NCBI RefSeq assembly: GCF_000801105.2
Contig: NC_079514.1
Span: 27,242,227-27,306,226, forward strand
Direction of reading: 5' to 3'
Origin: Raphanus sativus
Taxonomy: Eukaryota > Streptophyta > Magnoliopsida > Brassicales > Brassicaceae
Length of the DNA stretch: 64,000 nucleotides
The translations under genes were made by a program, and so were the position numbers. Position 1 is the first letter of the stretch. Each line of letters starts with the position of its first letter. A model generated the notes under the pieces. The model saw only the letters and a list, made by a program, of their open reading frames with translations, had not been told where the DNA came from and did no database searches. Positions 31,668-43,678 of this stretch are shown here, piece by piece.

Positions 31668-32135
31668 GTGCTGGTCCTGGCCGCCGGCGGCTAGCGCCCG
31701 TGCTGGTCCTGACCGCCGGGCGGCTAGCGCCAGTGCTGGTCTTGGCCGCCGGAAAACTTCGAAGAGCCCGTTCTCTCAAACCGTGAGGACTCAGAAAACG
31801 ATCTAGATATCAAATCGAAGCCCTCGTCGAGACGCACGTGCTGGTCCTGTCCGCCGGGCGGCTAGCCCCCGTGCTGGCCGTGGCCGCCGGCGGCTAGCGC
31901 CCGTGCTGGCCGTGGCCGCCGGGTGGCTAGCCCCGTGCTGGCCGTGGCCGCCGGCGGCTAGCGCCCGTGCTGGCCGTGGCCGCCGGGCGGCTAGCGCCCG
32001 TGCTGGCCGTGGCCGCCGGCGGCTAGCCCCGTGCTGGCCGTGACCGCCGGGCGGCTAGCCCCGTGCTGGCCGTGGCCGCCGGCGGCTAGCGCCCGTGCTG
32101 GCCGTGGTCGCCGGGCGGCTAGCCCCGTGCTGGCT
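31668..32135 (+). repeat. GC-rich minisatellite, ~32-bp unit
   Basis: Units run GCTGGCCGTGGCCGCCGG, then C or GC, then GGCTAGC, then CCCGT or GCCCGT. Two variants alternate, so there is a ~64-bp higher-order unit in 31850-32135. The array is split by ~95 bp of LTR sequence at 31752-31845. Matching arrays: 35083-35451, 37226-37290 and, inverted, 56232-56780. Confidence 0.85.
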
Positions 32136-32934
32136 TGGGTCTTCGGACAACAATCTTCGGTACACGAATCCCAGTCCCCGGCAATCAGAAGTCTGTACTT
32201 CGAGTCTTTCCCAAGTCCTCGCAGGACGAATCATCGAGATTCCGCGTACGAAACTCCGGTTCTTACTCCAATCTAAGACCGTCGAAAACATTTCGGAAAC
32301 TCGTAAGATATCGACGGGAAGGAAGATCTTAGTTCTTCGTACGAAACAGCGATGATCATCTTAAGACACCACTCGTCTCAACTCTACGAACGAACGAAGA
32401 ACTTCCAAAGAAATCGTAGAAAACGACGGAAGTCCTAGAGACGGCCTGAAAGGGACCAAACGCGATCGGACAGTCTGTCTACGATTATCTGAGATAGATA
32501 CGACGATTTACGTTTATCTTTACGTAACAAGATGAATGCTAAATCGACGGAAGGATAAATGTCAAGTTTCCCGAAGATAAATGTCAAGTTTCCCGAAGAT
32601 AAATGTCAAGTTTCCCGATAAACGTGGAGGCCGACGAAAATGGAAAAAATCCCGCCTTGCGGCCCAGAAGGAGAATAGACCGTCATAAGAAGGAGTATAT
32701 AAAGGAGCTTTGGGAGAGGAAGAAGGGCAGAGCAAAAATCATGAAGAGAGAGAGCAAATCCGAAAATTAGGGCAGATCCGAGATTTAGACTTAGAGAATT
32801 CCTGCTAGCTTAGAGAATGTAGGACTTAGGTGGCCAGACTAGCAAGGCAGGACCTAGAACGTCCGGCCCCTGTCCTATTTCCGTCACGTTAGCATATCTC
32901 TACTCCTCTCGGAAAGATCCAACGATTAAGCTTT

Positions 32935-33335
32935 ACTTAGAGTTCCGCACATAGAAACCCTAGGCATTAATCTCGACATGCCTGTTTTCAATGTCCAACG
33001 CTCATACTAGACGAACTCCGCCGAGGCAGTTCGATCTCTTGTTCAAATCTTTCTAACTGAACTACGTCCGACTTGATCCTCGAAAGGGGTACGTAGGCAG
33101 CCTTTCTCAAGGTCCAGTCCCAACTCTTAACTCAACCCTTGTTGTACTTAGAGTTCCGCACATAGAAACCCTAGGCATTATTCTCGACATGCCCGTTTCT
33201 ATGACTAACACTCGTACTAGACGAACTCCGCCAGGCAGTTCGATCTCTTGTTCAAACAACTCCAACTGAACTACGTCCGACTTGATCCTCGAAAGGGGTA
33301 CGTAGGCAGCCTTCCTTAAGGTCCAGTCTCAAATC
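32935..33335 (+). repeat. 210-bp tandem duplication in the Tat-B LTR
   Basis: The segment 'tacttagagttccgcacatag...ggtccagtc' starts at 32935 and again at 33145. Each copy carries the CTACGT...ACGTAG stem-loop. The same pair is present in the 3' LTR (from about 38079). Confidence 0.8.
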
Positions 33336-33476
33336 TTAATAAAAACTTTCCGCATTTATTTGATCACTTGTCGTTGGTTGTCGCAGAGAATCCGGACTTT
33401 CAGGGAAAGTTAGGTTTACTTAGCTTTCCTCCGATTTACTTAATAAAAAATCGACAGTGCGAATTTCGGTTCCCAC

Positions 33477-33551
33477 ATACCCTACTGGTAAATCGATCGG
33501 CGCCGCGAAAGGTGTATCGCGCGATATCTCAAAAGGATATCGACAGACTCT
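33477..33551 (+). repeat. 75-bp copy of target DNA inside Tat-B
   Basis: This is identical by eye to 38621-38695, which is Athila LTR sequence downstream of the insertion site. Directly after the 5' LTR one would expect a primer site; instead the target sequence (starting TACCC) appears, then the sequence jumps to Tat 3' internal DNA. Confidence 0.8.
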
Positions 33552-34677
33552 TCGTGCTCGGATAAACATTTTTCGATAACAAATTCATACGCCTTCAAAA
33601 CGGCATCATTTCGTTGTTGCTGATCACAACAAACGAACTCTAACGTCCTAAACAGACAAGCCACCTAAGGGTAGGCTCTTTTACATCCGACAAGGATCCC
33701 ATAGCGCGCTATACAAAAAATCCAAATTTGGTTCAGCACTTCGTAAAGGAAGTAGCTCGATTCGTGCCCAGACAAATCATATAAGCCGATACCACTTCGC
33801 GGATTTTAAGACGGTACGAATCAGGTTAAAATCACAAACAGGCAAAACGAAAGCCTATTTGTCATCGCATAGCCTCAGTCTGAGAGTAAACCTAGGTCTT
33901 GCCCTAAACCCAGCCTTGCTGGTATCTTAACATCTCATAGGCATAGCGTCAACGACGCGAGATCTCAAAACTTGTCTCTTCACTTAAGTCTGTACGTTTC
34001 CACGAATTTTCGCGTAAATCGTAAACCGCAGGAAAATCTCGCTTTGTACAAACGACGGATACGGTGATCATCAGGGAGGCAGGAATGAGACGACAACTCA
34101 CACCCTGTCCCTCTAACTTCGATAGAGAGAAGTTCTAAAAACGCAATATTAATATTTTATAAGGATTGAGCCGCAGAGTTCAACAGGTGCCCTGAAAAAG
34201 GTCGGGATTTGAAGCCACCAACGGCCAGTCCCACAAATGTACATCATGACCACTTTTCGGCCGAAACGCAATCAAAATAAAAATCTCTAAAGGGATTGAT
34301 AAACCAAGACGCTCCCCGGAGCATTATCTTCATCCTCGAAACTCACCCAAAGTAGGAACGGTCTCACCGTCGCCTCCATTGGTCGCACCACCGCTGCATG
34401 TCTTATATGCGCCGGCTTCGCAATTCTTGACTGCGTGGTCCTGGTCCTCCGAACCCTCCGAATCCAGGACAAGGGTGCACACGGATTTCAGACCAGCGAG
34501 AATCGAGTCGAAGTTGAGCAACGAACTCACGGTCTTCCCGACATCACGTTCGAGATCGCCAATCAAAGGTGATGTGGATTTCCGCAATAAAATACTATTA
34601 GCCAAAAATTTCGATTTTCAACTCATAATCTTCCGCCCGCAAGATCGTCTCCGCGTCTTACAGGCTGGGGGGCTAAC
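33552..34677 (+). other. Tat-B 3' internal remnant with polypurine tract
   Basis: Matches the Tat-A 3' non-coding block (33675-33965 versus 19430-19700). A minus-strand open frame of 91 codons (34605-34330), acidic with no recognised motif, sits where the antisense gene would be and may be a remnant of it. The polypurine tract GGCTGGGGGGCTAAC (34663-34677) abuts the 3' LTR. Confidence 0.6.
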
Positions 34678-37600
34678 TGTTGGGGTCAAAAACGGTTATC
34701 TCGAAATCAACGGCTAAAAATATTTATCATGCGCGGACTTTCCATAAAACAAGCGTCAAAAGCAAAGCAAGTCGTACAGCTTGAAAAAAACCTATGTTAA
34801 AGTCGATTGTTCTTGTTTTACACGATAAACTTTACGAGAAAACCAACTCAGGTTTATTCGTTAAACTTCAATGACACAATCAAGAAGAACCGAGATACAT
34901 TAGGTCCGTAGCTGATATGACACGACCATACGAAAGTATACAGAAGAAACGAGAAGTAATCTAAGTTTGGACAGGCCGAACGACAAGGAATCCGCCTTTA
35001 AACTTCAAAGAGCCCGTTCTCTCAAACCGTGAGGACCCAGAGAACGATCAAGATATCAAATCGAAGCCCTCGTCGAGACGCACGTGCTGGTCCTGGCCGC
35101 CGGCGGCTAGCGCCCGTGCTGGTCCTGACCGCCGGGCGGCTAGCGCCAATGCTGGTCTTGGCCGCCGGAAAACTTCGAAGAGCCCGTTCTCTCAAACCGT
35201 GAGGACTCAGAAAACGATCTAGATATCAAATCGAAGCCCTCGTCGAGACGCACGTGCTGGTCCTGTCCGCCGGGCGGCTAGCCCCCGTGCTGGCCGTGGC
35301 CGCCGGCGGCTAGCGCCCGTGCTGGCCGTGGCCGCCGGGCGGCTAGCCCCGTGCTGGCCGTGGCCGCCGGCGGCTAGCGCCCGTGCTGGCCGTGGCCGCC
35401 GGGCGGCTAGCACCCGTGCTGGCCGTGGCCGCCGGGCGGCTAGCCCCGTGCTGTTGGAAAAGCTATGAATAGCTAAGAACATGAACTCACTCTTTAATAA
35501 TGGAAGAGACAATCAACTTGTGATTGAATCCTCTCAGCAAAATAATCTACACAACCATCTGAATCTAGAAAGATTAAGTGGCTGTGAGATTAATATAAGA
35601 ACACTATAATTAAACTAAGAGCAGATTAAAGACTCTAGTTTGAATCTATCCTTGTGGAGTATCACAACACTGATGGTTTGTGTACTTAAGCTACAAGGAG
35701 TTAGAATCAGTAAGCTAGAGATGAACAGAACATAAAGAAGAGTTTAGAGTGAGTTTTACAAGTATTAGGCTGCCTTAAGAGAAAGAGAGTTAAGGCAGCC
35801 TCTAAACCATAACTCTAAACTCCTTACATTGTGAATATTGTTTAAACACAAGAAAGGGAGAGAGAGCCACGAAATTAGACTAGAGAAACTTGTATTGATA
35901 CTGAATGAATGTTACAAGAGGTGGTGAAGTCTTTAAATAGACAATCACTTACAATAAACAATGATTAAACAAGGGAATGACTAAACAAATATTATTGTGG
36001 GGTTTCTGATGAAGCCAGAAGGATGTAGCAAAGGTGAATCTCGACCAGAGAGAGTGAGAGTGACAGGAGAGAGGTTTACACAGCCTGGTTGAGTGAAAGT
36101 GACAAGTCCAGCTGCTTCTCTTAAGCAACATGTGACTTCTTCTTTTCAAATTCAAACCAGGCTCTCTTATTTTAATTCAAACATGTTTCCTTGACATCTC
36201 AGTGTTTCCCACGTCCATATTAAGTCTCCAAACTCCTTTCTTGCCTTGAAAGGTAAGTTAGGTCAAGATAGTAGCTTGTGGAGCAAGACTGCACAATCAG
36301 AACCAAATTGGCTTCTCTTGGTGAATTCTCTTTAGATCATCAACCAGCTTCTTCTTCTGGTCATTCCTTTCTTTATTTCAACACTTCCCCTCAAGCTTGA
36401 CCATAGGAGATCCTTGGGCAAGCTTGGAACTGAGAGCACTTGCCTCATTAAAAACCTAAGTGTGGAAAACCTCATGGGATAAAACCATCACTTAGGGAAA
36501 AAGAGTGCAACTACCCTCAGCCTAGGGATTGGCCAGTGGGTTTATGAGTCTTAGGATCAAGTTTAGGGACTCATAAACCCTGGATCATGGCCTTACTTCA
36601 ATGGCAAGCAGGCACCAATGCCTTCCTTGCTTCACACTCAAAACTGCTTGGAACTCTCCATGTGGCTGGTTCTTTGTCTCCCCCCTTCTTCTGACCTCTT
36701 GCCATCATCAAAGGGTTTGATCCACGACCAGACTCTCCATTATGAGCTCCAAGTACCTGATTCAAACAATGCACACACACATGCATCAATTCTCAAGGGG
36801 CAAACCTATTCATACAAGAATAAATATATTTTTAGGTACTTCCCTTGCATAAGAAGAATGGACATTGGCTTCTCATATTAACACCCCTCCTCAAGCTTGA
36901 CCTGAGAATGAGAGTATGTGGTCAAGCTTGGAAGATGAGAACCAATGATGATCACCAATGCCTTGAGACCACAAGCTTCATCAACCAGGTACAAGCACAC
37001 ATGCTATGGGCTGATTCATAGCTTCCCAACTGAAGGTAACTGTTCTAACTTCATGTAGAAGCTGATCCATAGCTTCCCAACCAGAAGGTAACTGTTCTAA
37101 CTCCACGCCTTGGGCTGATCCATAGCTTCCCCACTTAAGGTAACTGTTCTAACTCCAAGTTGTTGCTGTCCTTGTTGAATTCTTCTTGCAGTGGCTTCTA
37201 GACAGGCCATGGAAGCTCATTTACACGTGCTGGCCGTGGCCGCCGGCGGCTACCGCCCGTGCTGGCCGTGGTCGCCGGGCGGCTAGCCCCGTGCTGGCTT
37301 GGGTCTTCGGACAACAATCTTCGGTACACGAATCCCAGTCCCCGGCAATCAGAAGTCTGTACTTCGAGTCTTTCCCAAGTCCTCGCAGGACGAATCATCG
37401 AGATTCCGCGTACGAAACTCCGGTTCTTACTCCAATATAAGACCGTCGGAAACATTTCGGAAACTCGTAAGATATCGACGGGAAGGAAGATCTTAGTTCT
37501 TCGTACGAAACAGCGATGGTCATCTTAAGACACCACTCGTCTCAACTCTACGAACGAACGAAGAACTTCCAAAGAAATCGTAGAAAACAACGAAAGTCCT

Positions 37601-38620
37601 AGAGACGGCCTGAAAGGGACCAAACGCGATCGGACAGTCTGTCTACGATTATCTGAGATAGATACGACGATTTACGTTTATCTTTACGTAACAAGATGAA
37701 TGCTAAATCGACGGAAGGATAAATGTCAAGTTTCCCGAAGATAAATGTCAAGTTTCCCGATAAACGTGGAGGCCGACGAAAATGGAAAGAAGCCCGCCTT
37801 GCGGCCCAGAAGGAGAATAGACCGTCATAAGAAGGAGTATATAAAGGAGCTTTGGGAGAGGAAGAAGGGCAGAGCAAAAATCATGAAGAGAGAGAGCAAA
37901 TCCGAAAATTAGGGCAGATCCGAGATTTAGACTTAGAGAATTCCTGCTAGCTTAGAGAATGTAGGACTTAGGTGGCCAGACTAGCAAGGCAGGACCTAGA
38001 ACGTCCGGCCGCCCCTGTCCTATTTCCGTCACGTTAGCATATCTCTACTCCTCTCGGAAAGATCCAACGATTAAGCTTTACTTAGAGTTCCGCACATAGA
38101 AACCCTAGGCATTAATCTCGACATGCCTGTTTCAATGTCCAACGCTCATACTAGACGAACTCCGCCGAGGCAGTTCGATCTCTTGTTCAAATCTTTCTAA
38201 CTGAACTACGTCCGACTTGATCCTCGAAAGGGGTACGTAGGCAGCCTTTCTCAAGGTCCAGTCCCAACTCTTAACTCAACCCTTGTTGTACTTAGAGTTC
38301 CGCACATAGAAACCCTAGGCATTATTCTCGACATGCCCGTTTCTATGACTAACGCTCGTACTAGACGAACTCCGCCAGGCAGTTCGATCTCTTGTTCAAA
38401 CAACTCCAACTGAACTACGTCCGACTTGATCCTCGAAAGGGGTACGTAGGCAGCCTTCCTTAAGGTCCAGTCTCAAATCTTAATAAAAACTTTCCGCATT
38501 TATTTGATCACTTGTCGTTGGTTGTCGCAGAGAATCCGGACCTTCAGGGAAAGTTAGGTTTACTTAGCTTTCCTCCGATTTACTTAATAAAAATCGACAG
38601 TGCGAATTTCGGTTCCCACA
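34678..38620 (+). repeat. Tat-B 3' LTR, split by an insertion
   Basis: 34678-35451 and 37231-38620 together match the 5' LTR. The minisatellite is shorter than in the 5' LTR even allowing for the insertion. TATA box at 37838-37845. Only two 'gataaatgtcaag' repeats remain here versus three in the 5' LTR. Confidence 0.85.
35452..37225 (-). mobile_element. Copia-like non-autonomous insertion, 1774 bp
   Basis: It is flanked by CGTGC (35447-35451 and 37226-37230), but this 5-mer also recurs in the host minisatellite, so the duplication is only moderate evidence. On the minus strand an LTR-like unit starts TGTTGAAAT (36383) and ends CCAACA (35452), 932 bp, preceded by the tract CAAGCTTGAGGGGAAG. 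A second tract-like site (CAAGCTTGAGGAGGGGTG) lies near 36884-36900. The interior is non-coding; a ~60-bp unit ('gctgatccatagcttccc...ggtaactgttctaact') occurs three times at 37005-37165. The expected second LTR is not evident. Confidence 0.6.
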
Positions 38621-38625
38621 TACCC

Positions 38626-38974
38626 TACTGGTAAATCGATCGGCGCCGCGAAAGGTGTATCGCGCGATATCTCAAAAGGATATCGACAGACTCTTTTTCT
38701 GTGTCATCATGCGAAAGGTGTGGCCAGAGATCTAGATATTTTAACCAGTGATTAATTCACATATGTTAAGCGGCTGAGATCTATAGTATCATGCAAGCAA
38801 CTTATTAAAGCATTTATAGAGATTATAATTTCCATTCCTGAATAGAAACCCTATGTCTAGCACTCTTTATCCCATTTAAACAACTCTTCATATTGTTAGT
38901 TAGAGCAACTTCCTTGCTCAGATGTACCTCTTATTTGAGAGAGTAAGCTCTACTGGGTAATTTGAGCACTATCA
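38626..38974 (+). repeat. Athila-like copy C 5' LTR, second part
   Basis: Continues the LTR interrupted at 31261 and ends 'gggtaatttgagcactatca' at 38974. With the first part the LTR is about 1.24 kb. Confidence 0.85.
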
Positions 38975-38978
38975 AATT

Positions 38979-38990
38979 TGGCGCCGTTGC
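38979..38990 (+). promoter_or_regulatory. Primer-binding site, tRNA-Asp type (Athila copy C)
   Basis: TGGCGCCGTTGC lies four bases after the LTR. From my knowledge of plant tRNA-Asp(GUC), its 3' end with CCA pairs with TGGCGCCGTTGCCGGGG, so 12 bases match before divergence. This is the primer type known for Athila. Confidence 0.75.
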
Positions 38991-39087
38991 TATGGAGCTT
39001 TGATCGCCATTAGATTTAATCTTATTATTCTTAGGTTTTTCTTTTACCCCCTTTTTTATTTAAAATTTTTCTTGTCTTTTCAGGTAC

Positions 39088-40056
39088 ATGCCCAGCAGTA
39101 CCAGAAGCAACAAGGGAAATCAACTATTATTCTCAGAGGATCCTGCATACTTGAAACGCTCAATCCGCAAAGACCTACGCTCCGCATCGATCGACAGAAC
39201 CGCATTACCGTCGACTGATACTCACGTTCAACAGTCAACCGACACTCAGACAGCACCGTCGACCGATACCGTTCACCGATCAACATCGATCAATTCTTCT
39301 AACCGTATATCGATCGACACTACTCCGCGAAGCATGGTCGCGATTGTCATTCTCACGCAGGGCGAGAATGGAAACCTGTATGACCAAGATGGTCATCTGC
39401 GTAATGCAACAGGTCAGAAGCTAGATGCACAGGGAAACATAATCCCTGAAACTGAAGCCGAGGCTACAGGAGAAGCTCAAACACGATCGTTGGTAGACTA
39501 TAACCGTCCAGACGAGTACTACACCAACATATCAGCTATTCGACTTCCAGAGATTCAGAAGCCGAACTTCGAGCTCAAGCCTCAGCACTACTCTCTCGTG
39601 TCTCGGATACCTTATTCTGGGCAATCACACGAGCATCCTATGGACCATCTGGAGAGGTTCGAGGATCTTGCTATTCGTATGGATGGAGTCCCCGAGGACT
39701 ACCTACTCTGCAAGCTCTTCAAATACTCACTTATTGGAGAAGCTTCGGACTGGCTCAAGCAGCTACCTACAGGATCACTGACATCCTGGGCCGACATCAA
39801 GAACGCCTTCTTGCGTAATTTCTTTGATGAGGCACGCGCTGATGACTTAAGGAGCAAAATAGCCACTTTCGCGCAAAAGCTTAGTGATACATTTAAAGAC
39901 GCGTGGATCAGATTCAAGTTCTTCCAGCGAGACTGTCCACACCATGGATTCAATGAAGTGCAGCTGTTAAGCACTTTTTACAGAGGTATCGCCTTTAGGT
40001 ATCAGATGGCTCTTGTACTGCTAGTGAGGGGAACTTCAACACTAGGAATCCAATAG
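39088..40056 (+). pseudogene. Athila-like gag, copy C
   Basis: A 322-codon ORF. Its N-terminus has S-I-D and S-T-D tripeptides (residues 30-80) at TCGATCGA-like motifs. The Gag core lies at residues about 150-310: D-H-L-E-R-F-E-D-L, Y-L-L-C-K-L-F-K-Y-S-L, A-S-D-W-L-K-Q-L, W-A-D-I-K-N-A-F-L-R-N-F-F and F-Q-R-D-C-P-H-H-G-F. A frameshift near 39990-40050 separates it from the tail ORF. The ATG follows a splice-acceptor-like 'ttttcag' at 39076-39082, which could mean a spliced leader. Gag would build the particle; this copy is the only one here with a near-complete core. Confidence 0.75.
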
Positions 40057-40061
40057 AGGCT

Positions 40062-40850
40062 GTGAGACTTATTGAGAACCTAGCCAACAGCAGCAGCACC
40101 AAGAACACTGACTCTGACAAGAAGAAATCGGTTGCAGCCATCGGTGAAGACCAGATGAATGAAGTCAGAGCCAAGATAGATGCTTTACACGCATTTCTGG
40201 GGCAACCAGTCTGCTCAGCTGAAGAAGGAGAGGCTAGAGAGGATGATACAGAGGAAGATGTGAACTACATTGAAGGTACTGGATTTCAGAGATATGGAAA
40301 CCAGAGTGGAAACAGAAACTTCTTTGGCAATGGTCAGAAGAGTAACTACAGCCAGAGTTCACAGTATCAGAAACCCTTCACTAACATAAGGAACTACGGC
40401 AACTCAGCTTACCAAAACCCACCGCCACCCACCCAGGAGAGTAAATTTGATGCCATGATTGATAGAGTTCTGGAAGGTCAGCAGAAGCTTACAGTAGACT
40501 TCAATGGGAAGATTGATTCTGTCTTTAACAATCTGACCACGAGGATAGATACCATCTGCACTCAAGTTAAGAAACTTGAGACACAGATTGTCCAGACTGA
40601 AGACTCTATCAGGAGGATTGGAACTTCTAAGGAAGTAGGGGAAGGAAATAGGAAACACCACGTCAATGCTATCATAGATGATGATTTCTGGCAAGTGGTG
40701 AAACATGAGAAGCTACAAGAAGGAGACTTTGAAGTAGAAAGTTCGCTAAGTCTCAGTGGATCGCAATGGTGTCGATCGACACCAACTAGTCCACATCGAC
40801 GATGTCATTTCCGGATACGCTTGCAGACTGCAATGCGGTTAGGATATTGA
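40062..40850 (+). pseudogene. Athila-like gag C-terminal tail, copy C
   Basis: It starts inside gag (E-N-L-A-N-S-S-S) and contains the Asn/Gln-rich stretch, Pro-rich linker and coiled-coil-like helix also found in copy A. Its end overlaps the protease ORF by ~50 bases in another frame; copy A suggests a single original frame, so this is probably an indel near 40795. Confidence 0.65.
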
Positions 40851-42154
40851 CACATGCTGAATTCACGGCTTCTCATCCATACCCACCCACCCACAACTAC
40901 GAAGATATCGACCAACGAGACGAGCCACTCATCGATCAACATAATGAAGACAACCGTATCGATCGACCCTATTCTCCACCTATCGATCGACACGCACCTC
41001 TCATATACCGAGTGCAACTACCATCGATAGACAGCAACAGAATCAATACACTCAGACCCACACCGAAACCACAAACTAACCCTACAGAGATCACTGGTAA
41101 CTCTTCAGACACTACACCTACATCAGAGGGAACTGAAGGAAGAAGGTTAAGGAGTCGGAAGGAAAAGATTCCTAAGAACCTTAAGAGGGAAGCTAATGAA
41201 AAGGAGATTGATGGTTTCACTAAAAGAGTTATCGGAATCCCACCGGAAAAACTTTTCGAGGAGGTTTATTTCACAAAGAGATTATGGATGTTTTTCAGAG
41301 AAACAAGGGAGACTGAAACTGACATTAGGGGAAGGTTTGACAACGTCAGAGAAGAGATGAGGAAAAGGATTACTTTGCTAAAGAAGAGTGATCATGGGAA
41401 GTTTGCAATACCCTGTGTGATACAAGGTATTGAATTTCCTCACGCACTATGTGACACTGGTTCATCAGTCAGCATCTTACCAAAGGTCATGGCAGACCAT
41501 CTGGGCCTGCAAGTAGAGCCTTCACCACAGATCTTTACTTTCGTGGATTACTCTAAGAGAAACTCTGGAGGCTTCATAAAAGACCTAGAGGTGCACATTG
41601 GTAATGCTATCGTCCCTGTGGATTTTCATGTCCTAGACATCAAGCTAAATTGGAACTCTTCCCTCTTACTTGGAAGAGCATTTATGGCTACAGTAGGGGC
41701 CATATGTGACATGAAGACCAACAGGATGTGCTTGACTATGATAGATCCAGATATCCACTACGACCCTGTCAAGCTTGACAAACCACCAGCCAAATTAGTG
41801 GTAAAGGAAGATGATACTGGTATCATCGCAGTTTGTCATTGTGAAGTTGAGTACGAGACAGAGTACTCGGGATCGATCGACAGTACTTTGACGTCATCGA
41901 TCGACACATTCAAGTCAGAGGAGATCGACAACAACAATGGATCATCGATCGACAGAGACCCACCGGATGATGAACTCGATCTACCAGATCATTGCTACCC
42001 GAATTTCGCCATCCCACCCAACCGAAAGGAAGATGATTACTCAATAAGGAGTTGGGCAGATAGCGGATTTCATGAGAGTTTTGCAGTAGACATAGCCACC
42101 TCTTCCCAAAGTGGAGACCACAGTGAAGAATATGATGAAGACTATTGGGAATAG
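40802..42154 (+). pseudogene. Retropepsin-like protease ORF, copy C (450 codons)
   Basis: The longest version of this ORF in the window and free of stops. Active site D-T-G-S at residues about 218-221, and L-L-L-G-R-A-F-M about 70 residues later. N-terminal 80 residues carry I-D-R and S-I-D motifs from TCGATCGA; the C-terminal 110 residues are acidic with three S-I-D. An aspartic protease at this position would cleave Gag. No reverse transcriptase follows: 18 bases after the stop the SID-rich ORF begins, as in copy A. Confidence 0.75.
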
Positions 42155-42172
42155 AGAGCTTGGGAAATCTAC

Positions 42173-43664
42173 TTGGAGAATGACAGATTTGGACCACAAT
42201 CGATCGACATCAAACGCCCACCATCGATCGATTATCTACTTCATCCAGCAAAACGACATCGTCCATCGATCGACATTGCCAGTATAATATCGATCGATAT
42301 TAACACGGACGATTTAAAGGACAAAATCGGAATTTCACCGATTAGGGCAACACATGGGTATAAAAGATTGACAACTCAAGCCACGAAAATTCAAAACTTT
42401 TCACCTTCTACCCAGCAGCTTCCAGCATTCAGAGATTCATCAATGGAAGATTGCAACAACATGATCAATCGATCCAACCGTGCAGCAAGACGTGCACCAT
42501 CGACCGCCACCACCACACACCATCGATCGACACCATCAACAGAGCTCAACCGAGATCTCATGAACCTAATGATATCAAGAACGTTTCACTAACACCTGAT
42601 GAATTTGGAATTTTCAGGGACACAGATGGCTATGGATGGAAGAGTTCTGCACATATCCAGAGAGGACATAACCGACATCCTCCAAGTTGCCAATGGACCA
42701 GAAAACCTGTTCACAAAGCAACGTAGCCATCCAAACATCCTACATCACGTCCAGGACAACCACAACACCAACACAAGGGAGGATCCAGTTCTTCAACACT
42801 TCGGTCAACCTCGACATTCACAATCGATCGATATCGTTTCAACACCGTCGATCGACGGCGGATATCCAGGATCGATCGACAGACCAAGAGTCCGATCGCC
42901 CGACAGACGACTGGAGTTTGGACGACGTGCCTTCAATACCGATGGATCCAGGAGATTCAAGTGGGAAGCTAAGGATAAATATGGGTGTTTACTAGAGAGG
43001 AGTTGATGGTGAGATCATCCATGTTACCAAGGAGCAAGTAAAGAGACTTTTGGATAGAGCATCCCTTTTTCACAAAGGTTGCTTACAACTTCCAATACAC
43101 ACACGCCCCTACCTTGCATACACACCACCACCAATGCCCTACAGTAAAGAGGAGGTGGATGATATGGTGACTGATGTATGGAGAGCTCAGGCGCACCTTG
43201 AGGCAAACATGCGCACATTGGTGGAAGACACTTTCCAGCCTTTGGATGTCAGTTACAAAGACTTCCAGAATGATATGGCTGAGATAAGAGTGGAGCTTGG
43301 AAACATATTGACCATGTTTGAGAAAGAGGCTACGCCACCAGTATCGACGACAGAGTACATGTACCATCGATCGACATCGGCAAGACTACATCCATGGACC
43401 GACCAGAACGTTCATCACCTAAGAAAGATGAATGGGAGGCTTGCACATACACGGATTGGAGACGTCTACAACCCTCTCAACAACAATGTCGAATGGTTAA
43501 GCAAGAGGATCGATCTTCTACAGAAAGAGTTGGATACAATTCGCCAGAATGACCAAGCTCAGAATGCTACTTTTCCATCGATCGACACACATCCTTCTCG
43601 TCGATCGACACGAGGTTCGCAGAACTGGAAGAGAAAGATGAAATCGTACGTACGAAAAACATGA
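42173..43664 (+). pseudogene. SID-rich Athila-associated region, N-terminal and central parts, copy C
   Basis: Three ORF pieces in different frames (42173-42592, 42599-43006, 43050-43664) match copy A's 4185-2640. The repeat unit D-E-F-G-I-F-R-D appears near 42600, H-I-S-R-E-D-I-T near 42645 and the K-E-Q-V-K-R-L-L-D-R-A-S-L-F block near 43030-43075. About ten TCGATCGA motifs are present. Small indels between the pieces show it is broken. Function unknown. Confidence 0.55.
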
Positions 43665-43678
43665 ACTCTGCAGTTCAC

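Larger units (their letters stand above)
31262..33476 (+). repeat. Tat-B 5' LTR (2215 bp)
   Basis: Contains two copies of an ~90-bp segment ('agagcccgttctctcaaaccgtgagga', near 31588 and 31758), a GC-rich minisatellite, two to three 'gataaatgtcaagtttcccg' repeats (32560-32620), a TATA box (TATATAAA, 32696-32703) and a 210-bp tandem duplication (32935-33335). No ORF is meaningful; reading frames in the minisatellite give low-complexity Ala/Arg/Pro. Confidence 0.85.
31262..38620 (+). mobile_element. Tat-like element Tat-B, inserted in the Athila LTR
   Basis: LTRs at 31262-33476 and 34678-38620 (the latter split by a copia-like insertion). Ends are TGTTGGGGTC and GGTTCCCACA, with target duplication TACCC at 31257-31261 and 38621-38625. 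The interior is only 1.2 kb: a duplicated piece of target DNA and the 3' non-coding region with polypurine tract. Gag and pol are missing. The two LTRs look nearly identical by eye, suggesting a recent insertion. Confidence 0.85.

Noticed and set aside
31850..32135. CRISPR-like array or a gene with A-S-R-R-R-P-R-P-A-R repeats
   Set aside because: Units are contiguous with no unique spacers, the setting is a plant LTR, and the open frames only reflect GC-rich 32-bp repeats.
36598..36881. Short open frames in the copia-like insertion
   Set aside because: Low-information frames on both strands in non-coding DNA with no similarity I recognise.
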